Shown: positions 1 to 7,262 of the stretch, piece after piece
Layout of the letters: each line of letters starts with the position of its first letter
Position numbering within the stretch: the first letter of the stretch is position 1
Assembly (NCBI GenBank): GCA_937934645.1
Contig: CALGYZ010000104.1
Location: forward strand, 1 to 16,042
Origin: an uncultured Bacillaceae bacterium
GTDB taxonomy: Bacteria; Bacillota; Bacilli; Bacillales; Caldibacillaceae
Reading direction: 5' to 3'
DNA: 16,042 nt
The notes under the pieces: model-generated
Seen by the model: only the letters and a program-made list of their open reading frames with translations
Databases searched by the model: none
Told to the model about the DNA's origin: nothing
Position numbers and translations under genes: made by a program

Positions 1-36
1 ATCTATGAAGCTTTCCGTGTGGCCCAGCGTATTTAA
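1..36 (+). CDS. C-terminal tail of an upstream gene (partial)
   Basis: Reading from base 1, eleven codons (IYEAFRVAQRI) run to a TAA at 34-36. A strong intrinsic terminator starts 15 bases later, which is the expected arrangement for the end of a transcription unit and supports this frame. Another frame is open to base 89 but runs straight through the terminator hairpin, so I prefer this one. Too little protein is visible to name a family. Confidence 0.5.
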   Translation: MYEAFRVAQRI

Positions 37-50
37 AGACATTCGGAAAA

Positions 51-85
51 TAAAGGGAGGACCGGTGTCCTCCCTTTACTTTTTC
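51..85 (+). terminator. Intrinsic terminator of the upstream gene
   Basis: A 12-bp perfect stem (left arm 51-62, right arm 67-78) encloses a CGGT loop and is followed by C then TTTTT. It closes the unit ending at base 36 and insulates the CtsR-controlled gene downstream. Confidence 0.9.
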
Positions 86-185
86 TAAACTTCTTCCCTT
101 TCTCCTCCCAGTTCTCCCATTCCATTTTCCTTTCGTTAAAGAAACCTTTATACAAAGCTTATTTTCCATTAAAAATTCGGAATAT

Positions 186-202
186 TTGACAACATTTGTC
201 AA
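186..202. promoter_or_regulatory. Perfect inverted repeat TTGACAA-CAT-TTGTCAA
   Basis: Two 7-bp arms (186-192 and 196-202) with a 3-bp spacer sit about 50 bp upstream of the -35 hexamer of the CtsR-type promoter, in a very A+T-rich leader. The same TTGACAA string recurs at 251-257, covering the -35 hexamer. It could be the operator of a second regulator or a chance palindrome in A+T-rich DNA. The rest of 37-250 holds the terminator and nothing else I can support. Confidence 0.35.
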
Positions 203-250
203 TTAACATTTTAAAAATATGGAAAATTGGTTAAATAATGTCGATTTATG

Positions 251-279
251 TTGACAATCAGCGGGATTTGGTGTATAAA
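251..279 (+). promoter_or_regulatory. Sigma-A-type promoter of the coiled-coil gene
   Basis: A perfect -35 TTGACA (251-256), a 17-bp spacer and a -10 TATAAA (274-279) predict a transcription start near 286. That places the CtsR operator at 290-306 on the first transcribed bases, a classical repressor position. The leader to the chosen ATG is about 88 nt. Confidence 0.8.
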
Positions 280-289
280 ATAATTGAAA

Positions 290-306
290 GGTCAAAGAAG
301 GTCAAA
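290..306 (+). promoter_or_regulatory. CtsR operator (GGTCAAA-GAA-GGTCAAA)
   Basis: The sequence matches the CtsR heptad direct repeat of Firmicutes (A/GGTCAAA-NAN-A/GGTCAAA) at every defined position: heptads at 290-296 and 300-306 with the spacer GAA. It lies immediately downstream of a sigma-A promoter, so CtsR binding should block initiation until heat or protein-damage stress. CtsR normally controls the ctsR-mcsA-mcsB-clpC operon, clpP and clpE; the gene downstream here is none of these. Confidence 0.88.
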
Positions 307-374
307 AATATTTCTTAACTTTTAGCATGAAGTTTTTAAAAAAGTTTATCCTACGAAATAAGGAGGTTGTTTCC

Positions 375-998
375 ATGTTCCCGTTTTTCAACAAAGACTT
401 CTTTAAATCAGTCTTTGACGGACAGAAAACATTGGAAATGAAAGCTCCAAATGGTGCCATTTATCGATTTACGACAAACAGTATCGACGATGAAACATTT
501 GACAAATTCCGCAAAAAACTGGAAGAAGCCGTGAAAAACAATGATCAAGCAGCTTTTGACAAGGCATGGAATGAGCTGACCGAACAAAATCAGTTAATCC
601 CGAACATTGAAAGTGAATTTAAAAAGTTCCATGACTATGTCCAGCAGTTTTTTGAGGAAACTACCCCGCTTTTCAAAAAAACCGAATTCCCGCTACTGAC
701 TGACTCGTTCTTCTCCCGTCCAAAAACATTAACCGAAGAATCCATCGATAAGCAGATTGAACATTACCGGAAAAAAATTGAGGAACTGGAAAACATAAAG
801 AAAAATATGAATACTGAAAAAAGAAAATTGGAAATTAAAGACGAGATTGCGAAAAAGAAAAAACTCCTCGATGCAAAATTAGATGAATTTGCCAAAAATC
901 TTGATAATGATCAGATGAAAAAACAACTTACCGATGAAATGACAAAAATTAACAATGAAATCAAGCAACTGGAAAAAGAACTGGAAAACTTATCTTAA
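375..998 (+). CDS. CtsR-controlled coiled-coil protein of unknown function
   Basis: The predicted protein has 207 residues and I do not recognise the family. The start at 375 is chosen because AAGGAGG lies 8 bases upstream; an earlier in-frame ATG at 327 has no ribosome-binding site. The N-terminal part (about 1-120) is mixed charged/aromatic sequence with many Phe residues. Residues from about 125 to the end are Lys/Glu-rich heptad-like sequence, predicted as one or two long coiled-coil helices. There is no signal peptide, membrane segment, Cys, ATPase or alpha-crystallin motif, so it should be soluble and cytoplasmic. The gene is monocistronic: its own promoter and CtsR operator lie upstream and a terminator follows. 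CtsR control implies a role in protein quality control, for example as a Clp adaptor, holdase or aggregate factor, but that is inference only. Confidence 0.85.
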   Translation: MFPFFNKDFFKSVFDGQKTLEMKAPNGAIYRFTTNSIDDETFDKFRKKLEEAVKNNDQAAFDKAWNELTEQNQLIPNIESEFKKFHDYVQQFFEETTPLFKKTEFPLLTDSFFSRPKTLTEESIDKQIEHYRKKIEELENIKKNMNTEKRKLEIKDEIAKKKKLLDAKLDEFAKNLDNDQMKKQLTDEMTKINNEIKQLEKELENLS

Positions 999-1081
999 TA
1001 CTGCCTGCATCTGTTTCCCCATCTGCTTCTGTTCCCTTTCAGCAACGATAGATTGATCAACATCAAGAACCTGCTTTCACT

Positions 1082-1117
1082 AAAAAGGTACGCTGTCACT
1101 TCTGGCGTACCCTTTTT
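1082..1117. terminator. Bidirectional terminator between convergent genes
   Basis: The left arm AAAAAGGTACGC (1082-1093) pairs with GCGTACC-C-TTTTT (1105-1117) with a single bulged C. An A-run and a T-run flank the stem, so it can serve both the coiled-coil gene (plus) and the multicopper oxidase gene (minus). Confidence 0.7.
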
Positions 1118-1147
1118 GTCAATTTCACACAATATAATACACCTTTG

Positions 1148-2764
1148 TTAAAACAAAAACCTTCGTCCGGTTCTATCCGGTCTGTCTTGTTCATCTCTTT
1201 GAAACTGGCGTCCCCAGAAGAATGAGAAAGGGTTTCTTGCCGGTAAGACCCGTAACGGACGCATCATATCATAATCTTCATGTTCCAAAATATGACAATG
1301 CCATACATAATCTCCGGTAAACGGAGCAAACCGCATGATAATCCGGGTGATTTCCCCCGGAGGTGCCGATACCGTATCTTTCCACCCTCTTTCATTCAGC
1401 GGTGGAAGAACCGACGGTCCCGTGAAACGGATCCGTCCTGTTTCATTGTAATACTCTACGTCAAACGGACGGCGGTCCAAAATTTGAAACTGGATTAAAT
1501 GAATATGAATCGGATGCGGGATGTTCGTCAAGTTGAGAATAGACCATATTTCCGTTGACCCGAGCCGGGGCATTTCCGTTACTTCATCCATCCATTTTTT
1601 TCCGTTAAGAAGCAACAACGGACGCCCGAACTCATCCGTTTCCGCGGACAGTGTCATATAACGGACACGGGATACATCAAAAAGAGAAAATCTCGGAATT
1701 CTGGATAAAAACCGGGGAACTTCCGACTCATCGGGGCCGGAAAGTGGTTTCACCACTCGGAATTGCATTACATCATCCGTTTCATCATCCGGATCGGCAT
1801 CCTCACCAAGATTATTTTTTAATGTAATGGTTTCACCTTCAAACTTTGAAAAATTAAGAATAAAGTCCGCACGTTCGGCGGGCTCCATAGCAAGTTCTTC
1901 CACTTCAACCGGGTGTTCCAACAGTCCCCCGTCACTGCCGATTTGAATAAACGGCATTCCGTTATCCAGGTAAAAACGATAACTGCGGGTGTTGGATGCA
2001 TTCAACAGACGGAAACGGTATTTTCTCGGTTCCACTTCCAAATACGGCCAGACCTTTCCATTAACAACAATCGTGTCACCGAGGAAAAACGGTACGACAG
2101 ACGGATTCGGCAAGTTTTCAGACGGATTATTCGGCTGATCAGGATAAAACAGGGATCCGTCATCATTGAATGACCGGTCCATAACAACAAGGGGAATTTC
2201 AAACTCGCCGCTGGGCAGATTTAATTTTTCCTCTTCTTTATCGCGCAAAATATACATTCCGGCCAGTCCGGCATAAACATTCAACCGGGTAATACCTGCT
2301 GCGTGATCATGGTACCAAAGGGTTGTTGCCCGTTGCCGGTTCGGATATTCATATATTTTCCGCGTAAAAGTCGGACCTGTTACCTCAAAATTTCTTGTAT
2401 ACCATGCATCCGGATAACCATCACTGTCAGCTTCCGTTTCGCTGCCGTGCAAATGCACAACCGTGCGCACTTCCGGCATGTTTTCCGTATGGTGAATCGT
2501 TTCATCGATCGGCAACAGATGGCGGTCCGGAAGCGAATTTTGCCACAAAATCCGAATCGGTTCCCCTTGAAAAGCTTCAATCACCGGACCGGGAAACTGC
2601 CGGTTATATCCCCATACTTTTGTCAGCGGCAAATCCCGGTGCATTTTATGTTCAAATTCTTCCATTGTAATTTCATAGTAATATTCCGGATCATCATTTT
2701 TCCTTAATGTCAAAAGTTCGGGTACCGGAAGTGCATCCACAAACTTTTCTAGCTTCTTTGTCAT
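1148..2764 (-). CDS. cotA: CotA-like multicopper oxidase (spore-coat laccase / bilirubin oxidase type)
   Basis: This is a 538-residue three-cupredoxin-domain multicopper oxidase that oxidises phenolic or metal substrates and reduces O2 to water. All four copper-ligand motifs are present: HLHG (104-107), WYHDH (150-154), HPIHIH (417-422) and WHCHILEHEDYDM (488-500), the last with the type-1 Cys490 and axial Met500. Long stretches resemble Bacillus subtilis CotA (for example LEKFVDALP near the start and VNGKVWPYLEVEPRKYRF). There is no signal peptide, as in CotA, which reaches the outer spore coat from the mother cell. The C-terminus extends about 25 residues past the usual CotA end with an Arg/Asp/Phe-rich tail. 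The ribosome-binding site is a weak G-rich stretch. It lies 127 bp downstream of the CHY zinc-finger gene and may be co-transcribed with it or use its own sporulation promoter, which I could not identify. Confidence 0.95.
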   Translation of the reverse strand: MTKKLEKFVDALPVPELLTLRKNDDPEYYYEITMEEFEHKMHRDLPLTKVWGYNRQFPGPVIEAFQGEPIRILWQNSLPDRHLLPIDETIHHTENMPEVRTVVHLHGSETEADSDGYPDAWYTRNFEVTGPTFTRKIYEYPNRQRATTLWYHDHAAGITRLNVYAGLAGMYILRDKEEEKLNLPSGEFEIPLVVMDRSFNDDGSLFYPDQPNNPSENLPNPSVVPFFLGDTIVVNGKVWPYLEVEPRKYRFRLLNASNTRSYRFYLDNGMPFIQIGSDGGLLEHPVEVEELAMEPAERADFILNFSKFEGETITLKNNLGEDADPDDETDDVMQFRVVKPLSGPDESEVPRFLSRIPRFSLFDVSRVRYMTLSAETDEFGRPLLLLNGKKWMDEVTEMPRLGSTEIWSILNLTNIPHPIHIHLIQFQILDRRPFDVEYYNETGRIRFTGPSVLPPLNERGWKDTVSAPPGEITRIIMRFAPFTGDYVWHCHILEHEDYDMMRPLRVLPARNPFSFFWGRQFQRDEQDRPDRTGRRFLF

Positions 2765-2891
2765 CCATCACACCACCCATTTTACAGTTTTTATACATAC
2801 ATATGTGATAAAAGCACAAACGGACACGGGCGAACGTCCATATCCGGTTACGGGTGGCGATTTCTAATTTTCCGGTATTAAATTTTCCAAG

Positions 2892-3212
2892 TCATCTTTC
2901 CCGGGTTTGAAAATAAAGCGGGTAATGCGGCCGGCAACCTTTATTAAACGGATGGCCGCAGGACGGACAACAAACGGTATTCATATATTCGTAGATCGTC
3001 AATTCGGTCTTACACGAGCCACATAACACCGCTTTCGTATCAAACTCCTCCTCAGACCAGCGTATGATTTCATGATCTGCCGTTTCTTCATGGCAGCGAT
3101 AGCAGGGATAATACCGGTTGCAACATTTAAACTTTACGGCGACAACGTCTTTTTCTCCGTGATAATGGACGCAGCGGGTTTCATTATCAACAACAAACCC
3201 GTATATTTTCAA
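2892..3212 (-). CDS. CHY-type zinc-finger protein
   Basis: The 106-residue protein is rich in paired Cys/His ligands in the order expected for a CHY zinc finger: CVHYHG, CCNRYYPCYRCH, an internal H, CGSCKTEL and CCPSCGHPFN-x-CRPHYPLYF. The family binds several structural zinc ions. Eukaryotic members occur in Pirh2-type E3 ligases and Hot13, but the short bacterial proteins have no established role. The start is TTG at 3212 with GAAGGGGG 7 bases upstream. It begins 18 bp after the histidine kinase stop, so co-transcription with the two-component/ABC genes is likely. It is followed by the copper oxidase gene; a metal-handling or redox link is possible but unproven. Confidence 0.85.
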   Translation of the reverse strand: MKIYGFVVDNETRCVHYHGEKDVVAVKFKCCNRYYPCYRCHEETADHEIIRWSEEEFDTKAVLCGSCKTELTIYEYMNTVCCPSCGHPFNKGCRPHYPLYFQTRER

Positions 3213-3230
3213 TGCCGTTCCCCCTTCAAT

Positions 3231-4163
3231 TTATGATTTTTCACTATTCGTTTTCTTTATTGTTGGAATTTTTTTCCATTCACAAATGACCGCAAATTTC
3301 CCGTTATCTAGACTGACCGTAACAGTACCGTTCATCTTTTCCATAAAACTTTTGACAATAGATAAACCCAATCCCTTACTCTTGCCGGAACGGGCCCGGT
3401 CCGCCATATAAAACCGGTCGAACATCCGGTCTACATCTTGTTCCGTTATGGAAAGGGCATCATTTTTCACGACTAACCGGACATCTTGTTCGTGTTCTTC
3501 TAGTACAATTTCGATATTCCCATCCGCATGTTGAACCGCATTGGCCAGCAAATTTTCTATAACCCGAATTACCGCAGATTCATTAGCAAGAATCATCACA
3601 TGATGTTCAGGAATTTCTGCAGATAATTCCAAATTTTTTTCCCGGAACTGATCATAAATTCCCACTAAACAATCGATTAATATATTTTTTATATTAATGT
3701 TCTCCAGGGACAGATGATAATCAGGCGCTTCAATCAAACTTAATTCAAAAAAATCATTCATTAATAATTCCAATCTTCCGGCTTGTTTGGCTGCAACGGA
3801 AAGCAGCTCTCTCCGTTCCTTGCAGGAAATACCATCGCTGCCGGCCATTTGCAGATAGCCGATAATCGATGTAAGGGGCGTTCGTAAGTCATGGGAAATA
3901 TTAGCAATCATTTGTTTTTGTTTCTTTTCAAAACGGACGCGTTTTCGTTGTTCACCGGTGTATAAATCAATCAGCCGGTTAATTTCCTCTCCCAAGCTTT
4001 CCAGGTCACGGTCAAAAAGAGCCATCTCCAGCTTTTGGCCCGTTTTCCGCCGACGATACTTCCGTAAATGATCTGTCATCTTTTTAACTTCCCTTTTTAC
4101 AGCAACCATCCGCATGGTTAAAACAACAAGAATAAAAAACAAAATAAATGTAATAAACTCCAT
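3231..4163 (-). CDS. Sensor histidine kinase of an ABC-transporter-linked two-component system
   Basis: The 310-residue protein has one clear N-terminal membrane segment (about 3-20), a short basic cytoplasmic linker, a HisKA domain with NISHDLRTPLTS (phospho-acceptor His91) and a HATPase domain with the N-box ENLLANAVQHA (Asn208) and G2-box KSKGLGLSIVKSF. The usual DxGxG G1-box is replaced by KNDALS. There is no extracellular sensor domain, so it probably senses within the membrane or through the adjacent ABC permease, as BceS-type kinases do. I chose the ATG at 4163, 25 bp after the permease stop, with GGGGAAG upstream. A longer open frame to 4259 overlaps the permease and begins with an atypical Cys-rich stretch. 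Confidence 0.92.
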   Translation of the reverse strand: MEFITFILFFILVVLTMRMVAVKREVKKMTDHLRKYRRRKTGQKLEMALFDRDLESLGEEINRLIDLYTGEQRKRVRFEKKQKQMIANISHDLRTPLTSIIGYLQMAGSDGISCKERRELLSVAAKQAGRLELLMNDFFELSLIEAPDYHLSLENINIKNILIDCLVGIYDQFREKNLELSAEIPEHHVMILANESAVIRVIENLLANAVQHADGNIEIVLEEHEQDVRLVVKNDALSITEQDVDRMFDRFYMADRARSGKSKGLGLSIVKSFMEKMNGTVTVSLDNGKFAVICEWKKIPTIKKTNSEKS

Positions 4164-4188
4164 CCATCTTCCCCATCCTGACTGCCGG

Positions 4189-4956
4189 TTATTGAATTTC
4201 TTTTCTTTGAAAAACTGTAATTCCACAATACAAAAGAAGCAACAATGACAAGATTCCAATAAAAATAGATTTCAGTAAATCACCGGCGGATAGAAATTGG
4301 TTAAATGCAACATCCAATTGAAAGAAATACGTATGTTCATACAAGAATCGAATCCGTGAGACCGTCACAAGTTTTTCAAAGGCAAACATCACCGCAGAAA
4401 GAATAAGCGTAAAAAGAATCGTTTTCCCGATTTCCCCGGTTATAACAGCAATAAGCAAAACCGTTGCCGTAAAACATAAAAAATGTAAAAAGTATAATCC
4501 GTATGCCCGTGAAAGATAGATCAGCCCGGATTCTGTAAATAAATTGCCCCCGCTGGAGAAACCGGCTGATATCAGTCCCGTGACGAGCGGAATAACGATA
4601 ACAATAATTACGGCACCAAGGGATAAGACGATAAATTTTGCCAGAAAAATATGCATCCGTTTATTGCCGCTCATCACCTGATTTTTTATTACTCCGTTCC
4701 GGGAGAATTCCGCAGCTATCGTATAAGCAGCTAACGTACTGACGAACAAATTGAAAAACAGGGGAACAATAAAAGGTGATAAACCGTTCAATCCGTCCAA
4801 TCCTGCCAGATCAAACGGCGTTCCGGTCATGTGCCACCATCCCGTTAAAATCAGTATATGCATGAAAATGCTCAGAGCCCCCACACCAGCAGCCAAAACC
4901 CAGAATGCAGGATTTTTGTACAATTTATATAATTCCGCACGGATTACATTATTCAT
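4189..4956 (-). CDS. ABC-2 type transporter permease
   Basis: The protein has 255 residues. The N-terminus NNVIRAELYKLYKNPAFW is the characteristic cytoplasmic entry of bacitracin/lantibiotic-type ABC-2 permeases, followed by about six hydrophobic segments, the last near the C-terminus (FIGILSLLLLLYCGITVF). The chosen start is the ATG at 4956, which has GGGGG 8 bases upstream and overlaps the ATPase stop by 8 bp, indicating translational coupling. A GTG at 4965 would add three residues but leaves the G-run too close. It pairs with the upstream ATPase to make an export or detoxification complex, probably for membrane-active peptides. Confidence 0.9.
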   Translation of the reverse strand: MNNVIRAELYKLYKNPAFWVLAAGVGALSIFMHILILTGWWHMTGTPFDLAGLDGLNGLSPFIVPLFFNLFVSTLAAYTIAAEFSRNGVIKNQVMSGNKRMHIFLAKFIVLSLGAVIIVIVIPLVTGLISAGFSSGGNLFTESGLIYLSRAYGLYFLHFLCFTATVLLIAVITGEIGKTILFTLILSAVMFAFEKLVTVSRIRFLYEHTYFFQLDVAFNQFLSAGDLLKSIFIGILSLLLLLYCGITVFQRKEIQ

Positions 4957-5872
4957 TTCCTGCACCCCCGATCAATTTTGTATAATAACTTTCCAGACTG
5001 TCACCGCTGAGAGAAAAATGTTCGATAATTAAACCGCTTTTTGTTAAGGCAGCTGAAACCGACCTCACGTCATCCAAATAACGGTAAAGTTTGATCATAC
5101 CGTCGGGCATAACCTCAAAGTCGCCAGCGGATAAGTAACGGTCGAGAACCATCGCGCCTTTAGCCGGATTATCCACTTTAATCCGGATATGTTTCCGGCA
5201 TTTTTCATCCAATTGTTTTTTTGTCATCTCTTCCAGCAATTTTCCTTTATGGATAAACCCAAAAACAGTCGCCAGCTGGTACAATTCACTCAAAATATGA
5301 CTGGAAATAAATACGGTCAACCCTTTTTCCCGGTTTAATTTTTTTATTAATTCTCTCATTTCTACAATTCCTGTCGGGTCGAGCCCGTTAGTCGGCTCAT
5401 CAAGAATTAAAAATTCCGGATCCCCCAACAAAGCGACTGCTATTCCTAACCGCTGTTTCATCCCGAGGGAAAAATGCTTCACCTTCTTTTCCCCTGCATC
5501 GTAAAGCCCGGTTAGTTTTAACACCTTTTCGATCCATTCCTTTCCCGGAATCCCCTTTTGTAACCGATGCACCTCTAAATTTTCCTTAGCTGTCATATTC
5601 GGAAAAAGTGCGGGATGCTCAATTATGGCCCCCATCCGTTTTTGTGCAGCGGCGATTTCCTGCGGATTCCCGTTACCGAAGCGCTCAATGCTTCCGCTGG
5701 TCGGGAAGGCCAGTCCGGTAATTAGACGGAGCAATGTCGATTTTCCTGCTCCGTTTTGTCCAATTAAACCGTAAATTTCGCCCTTTTTAACAGATATATT
5801 AATATTTTGAAGGGCAAATCCGTTTTTAAACTTTTTTGTTAATTGCTTCGCCCGCAAAATATATTCACTCAT
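4949..5872 (-). CDS. ABC transporter ATP-binding protein, BcrA/lantibiotic-export type
   Basis: The 307-residue ATPase has Walker A GQNGAGKST (38-46), signature FSLGMKQ (134-140), Walker B FLILDEP (154-160, catalytic Glu159) and switch-loop His192 in ISSHILSEL. The ~80-residue C-terminal extension after the nucleotide-binding domain is typical of BcrA/NukF-like bacteriocin-immunity ATPases. Its ATG overlaps the response-regulator stop by ATGA, so the two are translationally coupled. It would energise the adjacent permease. The exact substrate, whether bacitracin-like compound, lantibiotic or another envelope-active molecule, cannot be read from sequence. Confidence 0.95.
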   Translation of the reverse strand: MSEYILRAKQLTKKFKNGFALQNINISVKKGEIYGLIGQNGAGKSTLLRLITGLAFPTSGSIERFGNGNPQEIAAAQKRMGAIIEHPALFPNMTAKENLEVHRLQKGIPGKEWIEKVLKLTGLYDAGEKKVKHFSLGMKQRLGIAVALLGDPEFLILDEPTNGLDPTGIVEMRELIKKLNREKGLTVFISSHILSELYQLATVFGFIHKGKLLEEMTKKQLDEKCRKHIRIKVDNPAKGAMVLDRYLSAGDFEVMPDGMIKLYRYLDDVRSVSAALTKSGLIIEHFSLSGDSLESYYTKLIGGAGNE

Positions 5873-6573
5873 TGCTTTTCCGCCTTTCCATGTTTCATCC
5901 GGTAACCCATACCCCAGATCGTTTCTATATATTCTTCACTGGGATTTGCCTGTTTCAGTTTATTGCGCAGATTGCTCATATGGACATTGATTGCATTATC
6001 ATCTCCGAAATACGGCTCTTTCCATATACTTTCAAAAACATTTTCCTTAGTAAAAATCTTTTTCGGTGAAGCCATTAACAATTCAAGAATGGCAAATTCA
6101 CGGGCGGTCAGAGAAACTTCTTTCCCGTTCACCTTTACCGTTTTTTCGTTCCTGTCAAGTTTGATATCTTTATGTGTAAGCATGCGTTTTTCAAGCAGCT
6201 TGAGATGCCTGGTCCGCCTGAGGAGTGAATCAATCCGTGCGGAAACTTCATCAATATCAAAAGGTTTGGATATAAAGTCATCCGCTCCGGAGCGCAATGT
6301 TTGAATTTTTGTCTCCTTTTCGTTCTTTGCAGAAATGATAATCACAGGAAGCTGTTTATCTGAAATTTTTTCTAAAACATCTTCACCCGCAAGGCCAGGA
6401 AGCATTAAATCCAATAAAACCAAGTCCCAATCCTGTTTTTCCAAATAAAGCATTGCTTCCGTTCCTGAATAGGCCGCCTTGGGATGATATCCGCTTTTTC
6501 TAACAATTTTGCAAAGCAATTGGTTAATATCATTGTCATCTTCAATGATCAGAATGTTCACCGGCTCCTTCAT
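5869..6573 (-). CDS. OmpR/PhoB-family response regulator
   Basis: The 234-residue protein has a receiver domain (1-115) with the acidic pocket Glu11/Asp12/Asp13, phospho-acceptor Asp55 in LVLLDLMLPG and Lys103 in ISKPFD. A winged-helix DNA-binding domain follows (about 130-230, ending in ETIWGMGYRM). It is the partner of the kinase three genes downstream and likely activates its own operon. A PhoB-like tandem repeat lies upstream of the unit at 7263-7281. It starts 34 bp after the stop of the papain-like gene with no terminator between, so it may belong to the same transcript. Confidence 0.95.
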   Translation of the reverse strand: MKEPVNILIIEDDNDINQLLCKIVRKSGYHPKAAYSGTEAMLYLEKQDWDLVLLDLMLPGLAGEDVLEKISDKQLPVIIISAKNEKETKIQTLRSGADDFISKPFDIDEVSARIDSLLRRTRHLKLLEKRMLTHKDIKLDRNEKTVKVNGKEVSLTAREFAILELLMASPKKIFTKENVFESIWKEPYFGDDNAINVHMSNLRNKLKQANPSEEYIETIWGMGYRMKHGKAEKQ

Positions 6574-6607
6574 GTTCCGTCCTTCCTCTTCCAGTTATTC
6601 GTAATTA

Positions 6608-7170
6608 TCAATGGATGATCCCTGCCTGGCGTACTTGAAATGGATGCATATTGTAAAATCCCCTTATTTTTCCTTCATATTCTTTTTTTAATTCGGAGAG
6701 CATCTCTAAATCGCCCGGAACAATTAAAGAAACGGGCTTGTCAAACTTGATGCCGCATCCTTTTTCCAGTACATAAGCTACAAACTGGGAACAAAAAAAT
6801 GCCCGGTCCCTCTCTACAGGCCGGTTTAACATTATTCCAAACAGCCCTAAAAAGTTATACCGGTAACGCTCTTTCCGAGCGACAAATTGTTGAACTACAT
6901 TTTTCATTTTTTCCAGTTGGTCCTCCGTCACTGCAAGCGAGTAAAGGACACAATCCGCATTTTTAAATAAACCGCGTTTTATATCTTCCTCTACGAATCC
7001 GCCATTAAGAGGATTCCAAACTTGTTTTCTTCCGAAACTGTATACGGCGGATAACTGCCGGTCAAATGAAATGGATGCGTGGTTATACGTTTTTTTTGTA
7101 TACAGCTTGATCATTTTTGAAAAAGCAAACCCGTATCCGTTAAGAGAATGTATACTTTATGTTTTGGCAT
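6608..7170 (-). pseudogene. Permuted papain-like (YiiX/NlpC-P60-type) protein with an N-terminal frameshift
   Basis: The main open frame (7114-6608, 168 aa) contains a conserved YNHASISFD His (His12) and an FFCSQFVAYVL Cys (Cys108). This is the His-before-Cys order of circularly permuted papain-fold amidases such as YiiX. That frame has no ribosome-binding site. Upstream, an ATG at 7170 with AGGGGAGG opens MPKHKVYILLTDTGLLF, which ends at a TGA (7113-7111) overlapping the ATG of the main frame. The sequence KVYILLTDTG leading into a short helix and IKLYTKK is, from memory, how intact relatives begin. One extra base in the T5/A5 runs at 7114-7124 would join the two parts. It is the first gene of the probable operon with the response regulator. 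It is either a real frameshift, a translationally coupled split, or an assembly error. Confidence 0.7.
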
Positions 7171-7221
7171 ACGGAAACTTCCTCCCCTGGTATCCGGGAA
7201 ACAACTTTACTCTTGTTCTGA

Positions 7222-7250
7222 TTTATACTTTAAACAGTAAAACATAAGAA
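7222..7250 (-). promoter_or_regulatory. Weak promoter of the papain-like/two-component/ABC unit
   Basis: On the minus strand, -10 TATAAA (7227-7222) is preceded after 17 bp by a poor -35 TTCTTA (7250-7245). A weak -35 close to an upstream activator repeat is typical of regulator-activated promoters. The predicted start near 7215 leaves about 45 nt before the ATG at 7170. Confidence 0.45.
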
Positions 7251-7262
7251 AAGCTTTATCCG

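Noticed and set aside
327..374. Upstream ATG extending the coiled-coil protein by 16 residues
   Set aside because: No ribosome-binding site precedes 327, while AAGGAGG stands 8 bases before the ATG at 375.
1280..2707. Several plus-strand and alternate minus-strand open frames inside the CotA gene
   Set aside because: They are shadows of a long conserved gene, have no ribosome-binding sites and encode no recognisable motifs.
4164..4259. Longer start for the histidine kinase
   Set aside because: It overlaps the permease by about 70 bp, encodes a Cys-rich stretch unlike kinase N-termini, and the ATG at 4163 directly precedes the membrane helix.
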